Assembly (NCBI GenBank): GCA_902770045.1
Contig: CACXRO010000005.1
Location: 1-45,467 of the forward strand
Direction: 5' to 3'
DNA length: 45,467 bases
Origin: an uncultured bacterium
Lineage (GTDB): Bacteria; Verrucomicrobiota; Kiritimatiellia; RFP12; UBA1067
A program made the translations under genes and the position numbers. Positions 5,916-14,754 of the stretch are shown piece by piece. The notes beneath the pieces were generated by a model. The model saw only the letters and a list, made by a program, of their open reading frames with translations. It ran no database searches and was not told the origin of the DNA. Each line of letters starts with the position of its first letter. The stretch's first letter is position 1.

Positions 5916-8873
5916 TCAGCAACGGCCGGTGATCGAGGGCGATGCCGGCGTCTCTGCAGGCTGGCGGCCCGAGAGGACGAAAAGCGGTCTCAGGAGCGCG
6001 AGCGTGACCGGCTTCAGGATGATGCTGTCGAACCCCTTCTCGGCGAACGTCTCCTGCAGCTCGACGTCGGCGGTGATGACGTGGACTGGCAGCTTCGCCA
6101 GCCGCGGATCGGCGCGGATCGCCGCGACGAGGCCGGCGCCGTCGAGCTCCGGCATCCACATGTCGGTTAGGACCGCGTCAAACGCCGGCAGGTCGGGATT
6201 CTGGAGCCGCGCAAGCGCCTCTTTGCCGTCCATCGCGGTTTCGAGCTCGAAGGTCCCGAGCTTCTTCATGAGCGCCTTGAGGACGGTGAGGTTCATCTTG
6301 GCGTCGTCGACGAGAAGGACGCGTGGGTGCGTGGTCGGGTGGTTAGATGGCTGGGCGGCTGGGTGGTTGGGCTTGTCCGCCGCAGCCTTGGCGAAGGCGG
6401 ATGGCTTGGTGGGGGCGCCCTCGGTCTGCGCCACCCTCACCCCCGGAACCGTGATGCGGAAGGTCGAGCCCTTGCCGAGCTCCGACTCGAAGGTCATCGA
6501 GCCGCCCATCGCCTCGGCGAACTGTCGGCAGACGGCGAGGCCGAGGCCCGTGCCACCGTTGCGCGAGATTTTCGAGGCCGTCTGAACGTAGGGCGAGTCG
6601 ATCTTGAGCTTGTCCTCGTCGCTGATGCCGACGCCGGTGTCCTCGATCTCGATGACGAGCGTTCCCATGTCGCCGGTGGCGTCGACGCGGTCGAAGCCGG
6701 CGCGCAGCTCGACATAGCCGCGCTCCGTGAACTTGACGGCGTTCGCGACGAGATTGAACACGATGTGCCTCAGGCGCAGGGAGTCCACCATGAGCGACGG
6801 GATGTCGCCGGTCGCGTCGCGGATGTCGACGCCGGGCTTGGACGCCCCCACCCTGAACGCCTCCTCGATCTCGTGGAGGAGCGCATGGCAGTCGGTCGGC
6901 GAAAGCGAGACCTCGGCATGGCGCGAGTCGCGCCGGGAGAGGTCGAGGATGTCGTTGACGAGCGAAAGGAGCGACCTGCTGCTCGTGAGGATGGACTGCA
7001 CCGCCTCGTCGGCCTCCTCCTTGGTCCTGAAGCCCATCTGCAGCATCTGGGAGAACCCCACGATGGCGTTGAGGGGAGTTCTGATGTCGTGGCTTATGGT
7101 CGAGAAGAAATATCCCTTCGCCTTCGCGGCCTCCTTCTCCCGGCTGGAGACGACGGAGTAGATGCTGTACATCATGACGAGCGCGATGAGCGCGAAGACT
7201 ATCTGCACGAGGTTGTTGCGCGTAAGCGTATCGTCGACCCACTCCTTCTGGCGTTCGAGGAAGCCCGCCGCCTCGGCCTCCTCGGACGTGACGTTCCCGT
7301 CCCTGTCGACAGGCGCGTAGCGTTCGTGGATCTCCGTGACGACGGCGTTGGTGACGTCGCGCTCCTTCTGGCGGCTCCACATGTGTCCGAAGAACAGGAT
7401 GAAGAAGAGGAGCACGACCCAGGCAATGGTCGAAGTGCCGATTTTGCCGTTGCGGTCGCGCCCGAACACAACGCGGAAGACGACGATGCCGACAATGCTC
7501 CAGGCGGAGAGGATGAGGTACGACTCCGGCGCGAGCGCGTCCACCACCCAGAAGTTTGGCACGAGGAAATACACCAGGAACGCAGCGGAGATGGCGAGTC
7601 CCGCGCATCCGCTCGCCATCACGAAGAGGCGCCTTTCCCCCTTCGCGACCACGAACGTGCAGAAGGAGGTGTATCCGTAGGCGATGCTCGCGCCGATGGT
7701 CGTGACGTCCACGATCCAGCCGACCGCCGTGCGCCCGACGAAGGGAACGAGGCACGAGACGGCGATTATGGCGAGGATGGCGTTGCGCGGGCTTCCGTCG
7801 CGGTCCAGCTTCGCGAAAGCGCCCCAGAGCAGTCCGTCGCGCGACATCGCGTAGAGGAGACGGCTCGCGGCGACGACGTGGCCGACGATGCCGGTCGCAA
7901 TCGCGGCGATCGCGGTGAGGCAGAGGAGGACAAGAGCGGGCCTGCCGACCGCGGCGGCGACGGCATTGAACACGGGCAGCGCCGCCAGGCCGTCGAGTCC
8001 GCCGCGCGCGGCCATGTAGTCGCGCCAGCCGTTGAAGCCCGGCGGGCAGGAGGAGGCGGCCACGAGGGTGAGCAGGATGTAGGCCGCGGCCGCCGCGAGC
8101 AGGGAAATGACGATGACGCGCACCGTGCGCCAGCGCGGAAAGGCGAACTCCTCGGCAGAGTGGGAGATCGACTCGAACCCGACGAACGCCCAGGGCGCGA
8201 GCGCCACCACCGCGACGATCTGGAGGATCGGCGGCCTGCCGCCGGCGAACGCGGGGGCGAAGGACGCGAGCCCGCCCTGGTGCTTCGCCATCACGGCCGC
8301 CGCGCACACCGCGATGCCGGCGGCGAGGACGAGCGCGAAGAAGGTCTGGACGCGGGCGGCGAGGCGCTTGCCGCAGAGGAACAGGCCGCCGACGAGAAGA
8401 AGCGCCGCGGTCGAAAGGAGAATCTCGCCGGCGTAGACATCGTAGCCGGAAATCTCGTACCTGAAGCCGAAGCTGAAGAATCCGCCGAGGAGATGGCGGC
8501 CAATGAGCGCGAGCGCGGTGGCGTTGGCCCAGGCGATGGCGACGTAGGTGAGGATGAGGAACCAGCCGCAGATGTAGCCGTGGTCGCCGCCGCAGACGCG
8601 CTTCACGTAGCCGTAGGCGCCGCCGGCGTCGGGGAAGTTCTGGATGAGGTAGTGGTAGTTCCGCCCGATGACGAACATGACCAGCGCGCCGACGCCGAGC
8701 CCGATGACGCTGCCAAGCGGCCCCGCGACCGGCAGGAAGGCCGTCCCCGGCATCACGAACGCGCCCCAGCCGACGGCGCACCCGAACGAAAGCGCCCACG
8801 CCTGAAGCGTCGTCAGATATCTTCTCTGCGCGCCGCCGTCCGCCGCATTCCCACCTTTTTTGGCATCGCCCAT
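5916..8873 (-). CDS. APC permease-hybrid histidine kinase fusion 1
   Basis: 985 residues. About 1-470 form an APC-type amino acid permease: about 12 hydrophobic helices, with FGCAVGWGAFVMPG in helix 1 and GYICGWFLILTYVAIAWA near 100. Another helix follows (482-496), then an extracytoplasmic segment (about 498-553) and a last helix (554-574). The kinase has HisKA with STISHDIRTPLN (His595), an N box around Asn711, DTGVGI (746-750), GGTGLGL (773-779), and a receiver domain (851-965; Asp904, Lys954). The permease probably acts as sensor, transporter or both, as CbrA does with a different carrier family. There is no DNA-binding output, so phosphate must pass to another protein. The HATPase-receiver linker (824-850) is made of a dispersed repeat. 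The ATG at 8873 has GGAG 10 nt upstream and an extended -10 at 8901-8911. Confidence 0.9.
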   Translation of the reverse strand: MGDAKKGGNAADGGAQRRYLTTLQAWALSFGCAVGWGAFVMPGTAFLPVAGPLGSVIGLGVGALVMFVIGRNYHYLIQNFPDAGGAYGYVKRVCGGDHGYICGWFLILTYVAIAWANATALALIGRHLLGGFFSFGFRYEISGYDVYAGEILLSTAALLLVGGLFLCGKRLAARVQTFFALVLAAGIAVCAAAVMAKHQGGLASFAPAFAGGRPPILQIVAVVALAPWAFVGFESISHSAEEFAFPRWRTVRVIVISLLAAAAAYILLTLVAASSCPPGFNGWRDYMAARGGLDGLAALPVFNAVAAAVGRPALVLLCLTAIAAIATGIVGHVVAASRLLYAMSRDGLLWGAFAKLDRDGSPRNAILAIIAVSCLVPFVGRTAVGWIVDVTTIGASIAYGYTSFCTFVVAKGERRLFVMASGCAGLAISAAFLVYFLVPNFWVVDALAPESYLILSAWSIVGIVVFRVVFGRDRNGKIGTSTIAWVVLLFFILFFGHMWSRQKERDVTNAVVTEIHERYAPVDRDGNVTSEEAEAAGFLERQKEWVDDTLTRNNLVQIVFALIALVMMYSIYSVVSSREKEAAKAKGYFFSTISHDIRTPLNAIVGFSQMLQMGFRTKEEADEAVQSILTSSRSLLSLVNDILDLSRRDSRHAEVSLSPTDCHALLHEIEEAFRVGASKPGVDIRDATGDIPSLMVDSLRLRHIVFNLVANAVKFTERGYVELRAGFDRVDATGDMGTLVIEIEDTGVGISDEDKLKIDSPYVQTASKISRNGGTGLGLAVCRQFAEAMGGSMTFESELGKGSTFRITVPGVRVAQTEGAPTKPSAFAKAAADKPNHPAAQPSNHPTTHPRVLLVDDAKMNLTVLKALMKKLGTFELETAMDGKEALARLQNPDLPAFDAVLTDMWMPELDGAGLVAAIRADPRLAKLPVHVITADVELQETFAEKGFDSIILKPVTLALLRPLFVLSGRQPAETPASPSITGRC
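6324..6404 (-). repeat. In-frame proline/asparagine-rich repeat in the kinase linker
   Basis: This stretch encodes residues 824-850 of permease-kinase 1 (FAKAAADKPNHPAAQPSNHP type). It combines a GGTGGTTGGG-type unit with a block running GGTTGGGCTTGTCCGCCGCA. The latter recurs with one difference in the first 25 nt at 18345-18369, in the GT4 gene. Paralogue 2 has an unrelated linker here, which supports insertion. Confidence 0.65.
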
Positions 8874-8900
8874 TGCGTCTGCTCCGGTTTACTTGCGGGT

Positions 8901-8911
8901 ATTATACCATA
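8901..8911 (-). promoter_or_regulatory. Internal extended -10 promoter for permease-kinase 1
   Basis: The minus strand reads TATGGTATAAT and overlaps the TAA stop of the flippase gene (8902-8904). The ATG at 8873 is 27 nt downstream, leaving a leader of about 20 nt with a GGAG ribosome-binding site. It would allow the kinase and Stealth gene to be expressed independently of the upstream operon. Confidence 0.65.
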
Positions 8912-10323
8912 AATGCCGACAGAACGGCACGGCAGGCGTACCACGCCGCCGTGCAGAGCGCGAACGCGAGCGCTGCGAACGCCGCCTGCTGGCGCCAGTA
9001 GGCGCGGGACTCGCTCCTGCCGAAGAAAGCCGTGAAGACGACGTGCGACTCCCACGGAATCTGGATGAGCACGAAGCCGATGATGGTGGAGAGGATGACG
9101 CCGTCGAGCTTGTACGCGTCGGGCAGGAAGACGACGAAGAGGATGTTCGTCGCGAGGTTGACGGCGCCGGCAACAATCGGCTTCCAGCGGTCCTGGCGCC
9201 AGATGGCGGCGGCGGACTTGAACGAGAGCAGCACCTGACGCGACTCCATGACGTAGAAGTAGAGCACCATCAGGATGGGAGTCATCGCGTGGCGCACCAA
9301 GACGGGGTCGTTCTTCGTCCAGACGCGCATGAACGGCTGGTATAGTCCGGCCATCGCCGCCGAGCACAGGACGACGACCGCCAGGGAGAGCCGGTTCATC
9401 TTCATGAAGAGGCGGAAGTTCTCCTCCTTCGACTCGGTGTGGATCTTGTTGCCGAAGCCGCCGGTCATGGAGGAGTAGACCACCGACACGAGCCCGGTGA
9501 CCGCCGTGACCACGTAGTAGTAGTTGCCGTAGGCGGCGACGGCGACAAGGCCGAGAAACGCGGAGACGACGAGGTTGTCGGTCGAATGGGTGATGACGCC
9601 GCCGACCTTGTGCATGAAGATGGACTTCACATCCGAGACGACGCGGCGGCGGAGCTCCGGCGAAAGCCGCCCGCGCGGCTCGATGTCGGGGAAGAGCCGG
9701 CGCGAGGCCTTCACGAGCAGCACGTTCTGCAGGACGGTGAAGACGACGGTGGCGAGGACGTAGTGGTAGTAGTTGCGCGTGACGAGCAGGATGAGGAACA
9801 CCGCTACATACTGGGCGACCGAGACGCCGGTGCGGATGTTGGTGATGACGTCGTTGCGGTGGTGGGCGCCAAGCACGACGCCGCGGTACGCGAAGAGGAA
9901 GTAGCTCGCCGCCGTGTTGACGAGGTGGATGACGTAGAGGACCCTCAGGTCGATGTCCGGCGGGACGCTGCCGTGGACGAGGCTGTCGAGGAACGGAAGA
10001 AGCGCGAGCCCGCCAACGAAGATGACAGTGCCGACCCAGCGGTAGACGGAGCGGTAGAACTTCAGGTACGCGCACAAAAGCTCGCGGTCGTCGTCCGCGA
10101 CCGGCTTGTACATCGAGCAGACGACGGCAGTGCCGAATCCGAGCTCGGCGAGCATGAGGACGCCGAGGATCGAGCCGAAGAGCCCGTTCAGGCCAAGGTA
10201 CGCCGGCCCGAGGAGCCAGAGGAAGAGCGTGCGGTTGAGGAACGGGAAGAGGAGGCGGATTCCGCTCGAAAGCGCATTCGCCGCCATGTTCCTTTTTACA
10301 TTCTTCTTGAAGTCGAGCTTCAT
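8902..10323 (-). CDS. Wzx-type polysaccharide flippase
   Basis: 473 residues, mostly hydrophobic, about 12-14 helices, of the oligosaccharide-flippase (MVF/MATE-like) class that moves lipid-linked repeat units across the inner membrane. The N-terminus MKLDFKKNVKRNMAANALSS is followed by FPFLNRTLFLWLLGPAYLGL, typical of polysaccharide biosynthesis flippases. A loop carries HKVGGVITHSTDNLVVSAFL, a segment conserved in the family. The ATG at 10323 is chosen because it overlaps the TGA of the upstream glycosyltransferase (ATGA); longer readings give arginine/alanine-rich nonsense. Together with the Wzy-, Wzz- and Wza-like genes it makes a complete Wzx/Wzy-type export route. Confidence 0.88.
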   Translation of the reverse strand: MKLDFKKNVKRNMAANALSSGIRLLFPFLNRTLFLWLLGPAYLGLNGLFGSILGVLMLAELGFGTAVVCSMYKPVADDDRELLCAYLKFYRSVYRWVGTVIFVGGLALLPFLDSLVHGSVPPDIDLRVLYVIHLVNTAASYFLFAYRGVVLGAHHRNDVITNIRTGVSVAQYVAVFLILLVTRNYYHYVLATVVFTVLQNVLLVKASRRLFPDIEPRGRLSPELRRRVVSDVKSIFMHKVGGVITHSTDNLVVSAFLGLVAVAAYGNYYYVVTAVTGLVSVVYSSMTGGFGNKIHTESKEENFRLFMKMNRLSLAVVVLCSAAMAGLYQPFMRVWTKNDPVLVRHAMTPILMVLYFYVMESRQVLLSFKSAAAIWRQDRWKPIVAGAVNLATNILFVVFLPDAYKLDGVILSTIIGFVLIQIPWESHVVFTAFFGRSESRAYWRQQAAFAALAFALCTAAWYACRAVLSAFMV

Positions 10324-11246
10324 GCCTTGAACAGCTTCCTTTTGAGCTTGATCCCGCGCCAGACCCATGGGGCGAGCGGCGCGGTGGCGCGGCAGAGCGG
10401 CCACCAGCCCCGGCGCAGCGGCAGCGGCAGGTCGGCGGGCCTGACAACGCCATTCTCCACCAGCCAGTCCGCCACGGGCATGACGACGTCGCGCCACTTC
10501 AGCGAATACGAGTTCCACATCTGCCACGGCTTCGGGTTGTAGGCGAAGTGGGCGAAGTAGCGGGTTTTGTCGACGCTGCCGTTGGCCTTGTAGCTCTCGG
10601 TCACCTTCGGCGCGCCGGGGTCAAAGCAGAGGAGGCTCCCGAGGACGCTCTCGTCGGTCTGGAAATACGGCGAGCCGTGCTTCATGATGATCGCGACGTC
10701 CGCGGGAAGGACGCAGCCGATCTGCCGCTGCCAGCGCTCGAGGAACGGCCGCCACTTGCGGTGAAGGACGATGAACGGCGCGTTCATGCGCGTCGGATAG
10801 CGACTCTCCTCCAGCGCGACGCCGCAGTGCTTCTCCACGTCGCGCCGCCACGTCTCCAGCGTCGCGCCAGTGAAGTCGTCCGGCGGCGGGCTGTACTTGC
10901 GGATGACGATCTCGTCGGGGCTGTCCCCTTCCAGCCACTCGGAGCAGTCGCCGACGAACGCGCCGTCCGAGTCTGCCCAGCAGACCCAGTCGGTCCCGAT
11001 CTCGTCGAGGTTCATCAGCATCGGCTTCTGGCAGGTCACGCACTGGCGCGAAGGCGGCAGCTCCCTGAGCGTGACGCCGCCGAGCGAGGCGACGCGGGAC
11101 TTCTGGTCGTCGGTCCAGCCGGTCGTGCCGACGACGACCGGGTGCATCATGCCGTTTCTGCGCATGCTCGCCACGAGCAGCAGCGAACCCCAGGCAAACG
11201 CCCGGTCGCCCGCAGTAACCACTGTTGTATTGATTGCTTTGTCCAT
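10320..11246 (-). CDS. Putative GT-A type glycosyltransferase
   Basis: About 308 residues, soluble, without signal peptide. The N-terminal third looks like a nucleotide-sugar-binding fold: TVVTAGDRAFAWGSLLLVAS, then HPVVVGTTGW. A likely DxD metal site follows in WVCWADSDGAFVGD. Later parts contain DEIVIRKYSPPPDD and DVAIIMKHGSPYFQTDESVL. I do not recognise the exact family; the arrangement and place among polysaccharide genes suggest a sugar transferase of the GT8-like or related GT-A classes. ATG 11246 is preferred over an in-frame ATG at 11267, because the upstream codons lie in a repeat; neither has a strong ribosome-binding site. The stop overlaps the flippase start. Confidence 0.75.
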   Translation of the reverse strand: MDKAINTTVVTAGDRAFAWGSLLLVASMRRNGMMHPVVVGTTGWTDDQKSRVASLGGVTLRELPPSRQCVTCQKPMLMNLDEIGTDWVCWADSDGAFVGDCSEWLEGDSPDEIVIRKYSPPPDDFTGATLETWRRDVEKHCGVALEESRYPTRMNAPFIVLHRKWRPFLERWQRQIGCVLPADVAIIMKHGSPYFQTDESVLGSLLCFDPGAPKVTESYKANGSVDKTRYFAHFAYNPKPWQMWNSYSLKWRDVVMPVADWLVENGVVRPADLPLPLRRGWWPLCRATAPLAPWVWRGIKLKRKLFKA

Positions 11247-11262
11247 GTTGTTCTTTGCCTTT

Positions 11263-11290
11263 GACATTCGACATTCGACGGCCGACATCC
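11263..11290. repeat. Short dispersed repeat (GACATTCGACATTCGAC)
   Basis: It fills most of the 50-bp gap between the GH9 stop and the glycosyltransferase start: GACATTCGACATTCGACGG followed by CCGACATCC. The motif looks like the dispersed repeats elsewhere in the window, but only this copy is present here. Confidence 0.4.
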
Positions 11291-11296
11291 ACATGG

Positions 11297-13420
11297 CTAC
11301 GGCATCGTCCAGTAGCCGGGAAGCTTCCTCACGTCGTCCGCCGGCGCGGGACGCACGGGCGGAGGCGTTCCGGTGGCGGAAAGCAGGTATCCGCACACCG
11401 ACGCGGCCGGCGCGATCGTCTCCCAGACGGTATACTCGCTCGCGGCGACCGTCTGGTTCTCGAGATTGCCCCAGCGGCGCCAGATCGGGCACTTCGTCGC
11501 GAGCGCCTTGTCGCCGCCGTATACCATCTCCACCGCCTTCGCCGGCATGCCGTAGTTCCAGCGGTACGGCGTTATCCCCGGTACGTACTCGGCTATGCCA
11601 TCGACATACGAGGGCAGGTCGAGGAACGAAACGGGATAGACGCGCCCGAGGCCGCTCGTGAGCGTCGTCCCCTGCGGATTGCATCCGTTGTGGAAGTCGA
11701 GCGCGGCAAAGGCGGCGTCAAGGTATTTCGCCTTCCCCGAAAGCGCGTGTGCGGCGATCAGCGTCTGCGCGCGGCGGAGCGGATGGCTCTGTCCCCAGCT
11801 CATCGCGTGGCACCAGCCTTTTCCGGGAAAGTACCACGGGCACCGGTAGGCGTAGGCGCCCTCCACTTCCTTCACCATGTCGTTGGCGCGGTTCTCGACC
11901 TTGCGCCGCCACTCCTTCTCCAGCCACTTCGCCTCGGACGGCAAACCCAACGCGATCTCGCCGGAGAAGGAAAGCGCGCCCCATCTCCATTCGTTCTTTT
12001 TGAAATCCGCCAGCGCCTCCTGCTGCCGCCGCGCGAGCTCGTCGAGATACGACTTCTCGCCGGTGAGCGCGGCAAGATTCACCGCCGCCTTGACGAGCAT
12101 GTTCGCCGGCAGCGTCTTCGGCTCCTCCCATTCGACGGCGCGGTTTTCGGTGGAGAACAGGCCCTTCTTCCTCGTCAGGTAGAACGTCCCATTCGACGGC
12201 GGCTGGCGCAGGAAGGATTCCCAGGCGCGCTTCGCGGAGTCGAGGTACTTCGCGCGGAACGACTCGTGGCAGCGCGCGAGGAGCGCGGCGTGCGCGGCGT
12301 AGGCGAGGGTGCTCGAGCGCGTCGCGCGAGAGACGGCGTACTTGAGCGCATCGTCCTCGGCGGATTCGCCGGGGCGCGGATGACGCGTCGTCTCGATCCA
12401 GGTGCCGACGCGGCCGTCCTTCCACTGGACGGCGAGGAGATGCCGAAGTCCCCACTCCGCCTCGTCGAGAATGTCGGGGATGCCGTTCGCGTTCTCGGGG
12501 ATCGCGAGCTGTCCGTCGCGGAAATTGTCCGGCTTCATCAGATAGACGGCGCAGAGGTCGTTCACGATCGCGAGGTGCGCGGGGCGACGGTCGAAGTCTG
12601 CCGCGTCGTGCCATCCGCCGGAGACTGCGATGCGCTCGCCGTTGGCCCAGTCCGTGTTCTGCGCGATGATGTCGAACCAGCGGACGTCCTTGGGGAGCTT
12701 CCCCTCCTCCGGCGCGAAATAGCCGCGCACGACGCTGGTGTGGCACGCGCCGGATGTCCAGTGGGTGTACGGCTCGGTCTTCGCGATGCCGCAGCGCTTC
12801 TGGTAGAGGCCGCCCATGTGGACGCGGAAAGCGTCCTCGACCGCGCCGCTTGAGATGCGGAAGTCGTCGCTCCTGCCGACGCCGTCGACGCGGATGAAGA
12901 AGGTGCCTTCGTTGGTGACGGACGAGAAGTCCAGCTCGTAGGTGTACTCGCCGGTGAAGGGAGCGCCCTCCTTGTTGGCGGCGTCGTCGACGCGGTGGCG
13001 GGGCGGTGCAAACGGGACGGCAGGGACGACCGGCGCAAGCGTGGCGGAGTCCACCAGTTCCCACTTGCCCATTACTTCATGCGGCTTCCACGCGCCGAGC
13101 TTCGGGCCGAGCCATGCGCCCATGTAGGCGAACTTCGGCTGGTCCGGGGCGTAGCCGACCTGGTTCAGCTTGAATAGCGGGCTCGGCTTCGCGGGGTCGT
13201 ATTCCGGAAACGGCTTTTCGCTCGCGCGGAACACGTTGTACATTATCCTCGCCTCGGGATTCTTCGCGAGCGGGTCCTTCTGTCCGTTCGCGGACTTCCA
13301 GAACCCCGGCTCCGCGGCAAGCGCGCGCCCCTCGCGGTCGTCGTCGGTCTGGTAGAGCGACGTATACGGGTCGAGGAAGCGCAGCATCGACGCGGCGACG
13401 AGGACTGCGAGGCTATGCAT
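11297..13420 (-). CDS. Glycoside hydrolase family 9 (endoglucanase-like)
   Basis: 707 residues. A short hydrophobic start (MHSLAVLVAASMLRFL) suggests export, though the signal is atypical. Residues about 82-195 are the CelD-type N-terminal Ig-like domain (LFKLNQVGYAPDQPKFAYM to DDFRISSG). The GH9 catalytic barrel follows: GGWHDAADFDRR (268-279) carries the catalytic-base aspartates, and the C-terminal part has LDLPSYVDGIAEYVPG and SEYTVWETIAP, where the proton-donor Glu is expected. GH9 enzymes cut beta-1,4 glucans. Inside a polysaccharide locus it may trim or release the polymer, as cellulases do in cellulose synthase operons. The ATG at 13420 overlaps the upstream stop by 8 nt and has GGGGAGG 6 nt upstream. 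Confidence 0.9.
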   Translation of the reverse strand: MHSLAVLVAASMLRFLDPYTSLYQTDDDREGRALAAEPGFWKSANGQKDPLAKNPEARIMYNVFRASEKPFPEYDPAKPSPLFKLNQVGYAPDQPKFAYMGAWLGPKLGAWKPHEVMGKWELVDSATLAPVVPAVPFAPPRHRVDDAANKEGAPFTGEYTYELDFSSVTNEGTFFIRVDGVGRSDDFRISSGAVEDAFRVHMGGLYQKRCGIAKTEPYTHWTSGACHTSVVRGYFAPEEGKLPKDVRWFDIIAQNTDWANGERIAVSGGWHDAADFDRRPAHLAIVNDLCAVYLMKPDNFRDGQLAIPENANGIPDILDEAEWGLRHLLAVQWKDGRVGTWIETTRHPRPGESAEDDALKYAVSRATRSSTLAYAAHAALLARCHESFRAKYLDSAKRAWESFLRQPPSNGTFYLTRKKGLFSTENRAVEWEEPKTLPANMLVKAAVNLAALTGEKSYLDELARRQQEALADFKKNEWRWGALSFSGEIALGLPSEAKWLEKEWRRKVENRANDMVKEVEGAYAYRCPWYFPGKGWCHAMSWGQSHPLRRAQTLIAAHALSGKAKYLDAAFAALDFHNGCNPQGTTLTSGLGRVYPVSFLDLPSYVDGIAEYVPGITPYRWNYGMPAKAVEMVYGGDKALATKCPIWRRWGNLENQTVAASEYTVWETIAPAASVCGYLLSATGTPPPVRPAPADDVRKLPGYWTMP

Positions 13421-14750
13421 GGCCGCCTCCCCGCGCTTCGGCCGCGATTCGCGCGGCGTTCTTGTTCAGGTGGTCGAGAACGGCGAAGAAGATCATGAGG
13501 AGGATGAGGTTCATCTGCTGCCTGAGCACCCATTCGAGGCAGCTTTGCAGGTAGCAGGCGACAAGGCCGCCCGCAAGCCCCGCCGGTATCGCGGCGTATG
13601 GCGTGCCCTTCAGCTTCTTCACCAGCCGGCACGCGATGAGGAGGTAGTAGAAGAACCACACGAGCATCGCCGCGAGCGCGGGGATGCCGCACTCGGCGCC
13701 GACGAGCAGGTAGACGGTCTCGACGATGCCGTCGCGGAATTCCTCGTCGCGGTTGGTGTTGCGCCCGGCGCGCTCGGCGTATTCGTAGGGCGGGTTGATC
13801 TTGATGCCCCAGTTGTTGATGCCCACTCCCCGCCACGGCTCGTCGTCGATCATCTCCTTGGCGCAGAGGGCCAGTTCCAGACGCGTGTTCTTCGACGCCT
13901 CCGGCGCGCTTTCGAAGCGCTCGATGATGCGCGGCAGCATGGCGGCGAGCCCGATGAAGCCGACGGCTGCGATCGGCAGGATCCGCATGAAGACACGGCG
14001 CTTCGGGACGTCGAGCCCGGCGAAGAGCATGAGCGCGAAGGTGACCGCGAACGACGGGGGGATCATCGCGAGCGCGCCGCGGGAATACGTCCTGACGATG
14101 CAGGCGGACGCCGCTATGAACGCGAAAGTGTTCAGCAACGGCCCGCGCCAGCCCCGGGCGAGGAAGCAGGCGAAGAAGAGGTTGGCGAAGAGGTGCATCC
14201 CCATCGCCAGGCCGTTCTGGTGGGGAAAGACGCCGTGCGGCTGGTAGACGCCGGAGAAATGGTCCTTGACGATCAGCAGGAAGTTGAAGACCGCGAACAC
14301 GGCAAGGCCCTTCATCAGCGCCTTGACGTCGTCCGTGAGGCCGAGATACGCCCGGACGGAAAGATAGGTCATGTAGAGCATGATCATCTTCCAGATCTCC
14401 ATCCACGCGAAGAGCTTGCTCTCGGCGGTCGACCAGGACGGCAGGCAGAGGAGGAAGTAGACGACGAAAAGCGCCGCGCCGACGGAGGGGACGAGCTTCG
14501 GCAGCCGGCGCTTGATCGCGGCCGTGATCAGCATCGCGGCGGCGAAGAGGTAGATGACGCTCACCTCCATGCCGCGCGAGGTGCCGCGGTACCACTCGTT
14601 GGAGAAGAAGTTGATCGCCGTGGCCTGGTACGCCGCGAGCGCCGCGATCATCGCCCAGATCGCGTACTTCGTCCACGAGCGGTTGAGCGAGATGATGAAG
14701 GCGAGCGGAGGCACGCCCATCATGGCTATGGCGAAGACCGCGTACTTCAT
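13413..14750 (-). CDS. O-antigen ligase/Wzy-like polymerase
   Basis: 445 residues with about 11-12 membrane helices. It shows the features of the O-antigen ligase/polymerase superfamily (Wzy_C): the TYSRGALA motif in the first half, a large periplasmic loop (about 275-335) containing EPWRGVGINNWG, and further helices near the C-terminus. It probably polymerises repeat units on the periplasmic face after Wzx export. A ligase cannot be excluded from sequence, but the neighbouring chain-length regulator and Wza-like exporter favour polymerase. The ATG lies 4 nt after the stop of the Wza-like gene; its stop overlaps the GH9 start. Confidence 0.85.
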   Translation of the reverse strand: MKYAVFAIAMMGVPPLAFIISLNRSWTKYAIWAMIAALAAYQATAINFFSNEWYRGTSRGMEVSVIYLFAAAMLITAAIKRRLPKLVPSVGAALFVVYFLLCLPSWSTAESKLFAWMEIWKMIMLYMTYLSVRAYLGLTDDVKALMKGLAVFAVFNFLLIVKDHFSGVYQPHGVFPHQNGLAMGMHLFANLFFACFLARGWRGPLLNTFAFIAASACIVRTYSRGALAMIPPSFAVTFALMLFAGLDVPKRRVFMRILPIAAVGFIGLAAMLPRIIERFESAPEASKNTRLELALCAKEMIDDEPWRGVGINNWGIKINPPYEYAERAGRNTNRDEEFRDGIVETVYLLVGAECGIPALAAMLVWFFYYLLIACRLVKKLKGTPYAAIPAGLAGGLVACYLQSCLEWVLRQQMNLILLMIFFAVLDHLNKNAARIAAEARGGGHA

Positions 14751-14754
14751 GCCG

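Noticed and set aside
6327-8912. Long plus-strand open frame (about 860 codons) opposite permease-kinase 1, and similar long antisense frames over other genes
   Set aside because: High G+C makes antisense frames stay open. Their translations are low-complexity Arg/Ala/Gly/Asp/Glu sequence with no domain, and the minus-strand proteins have clear family motifs.
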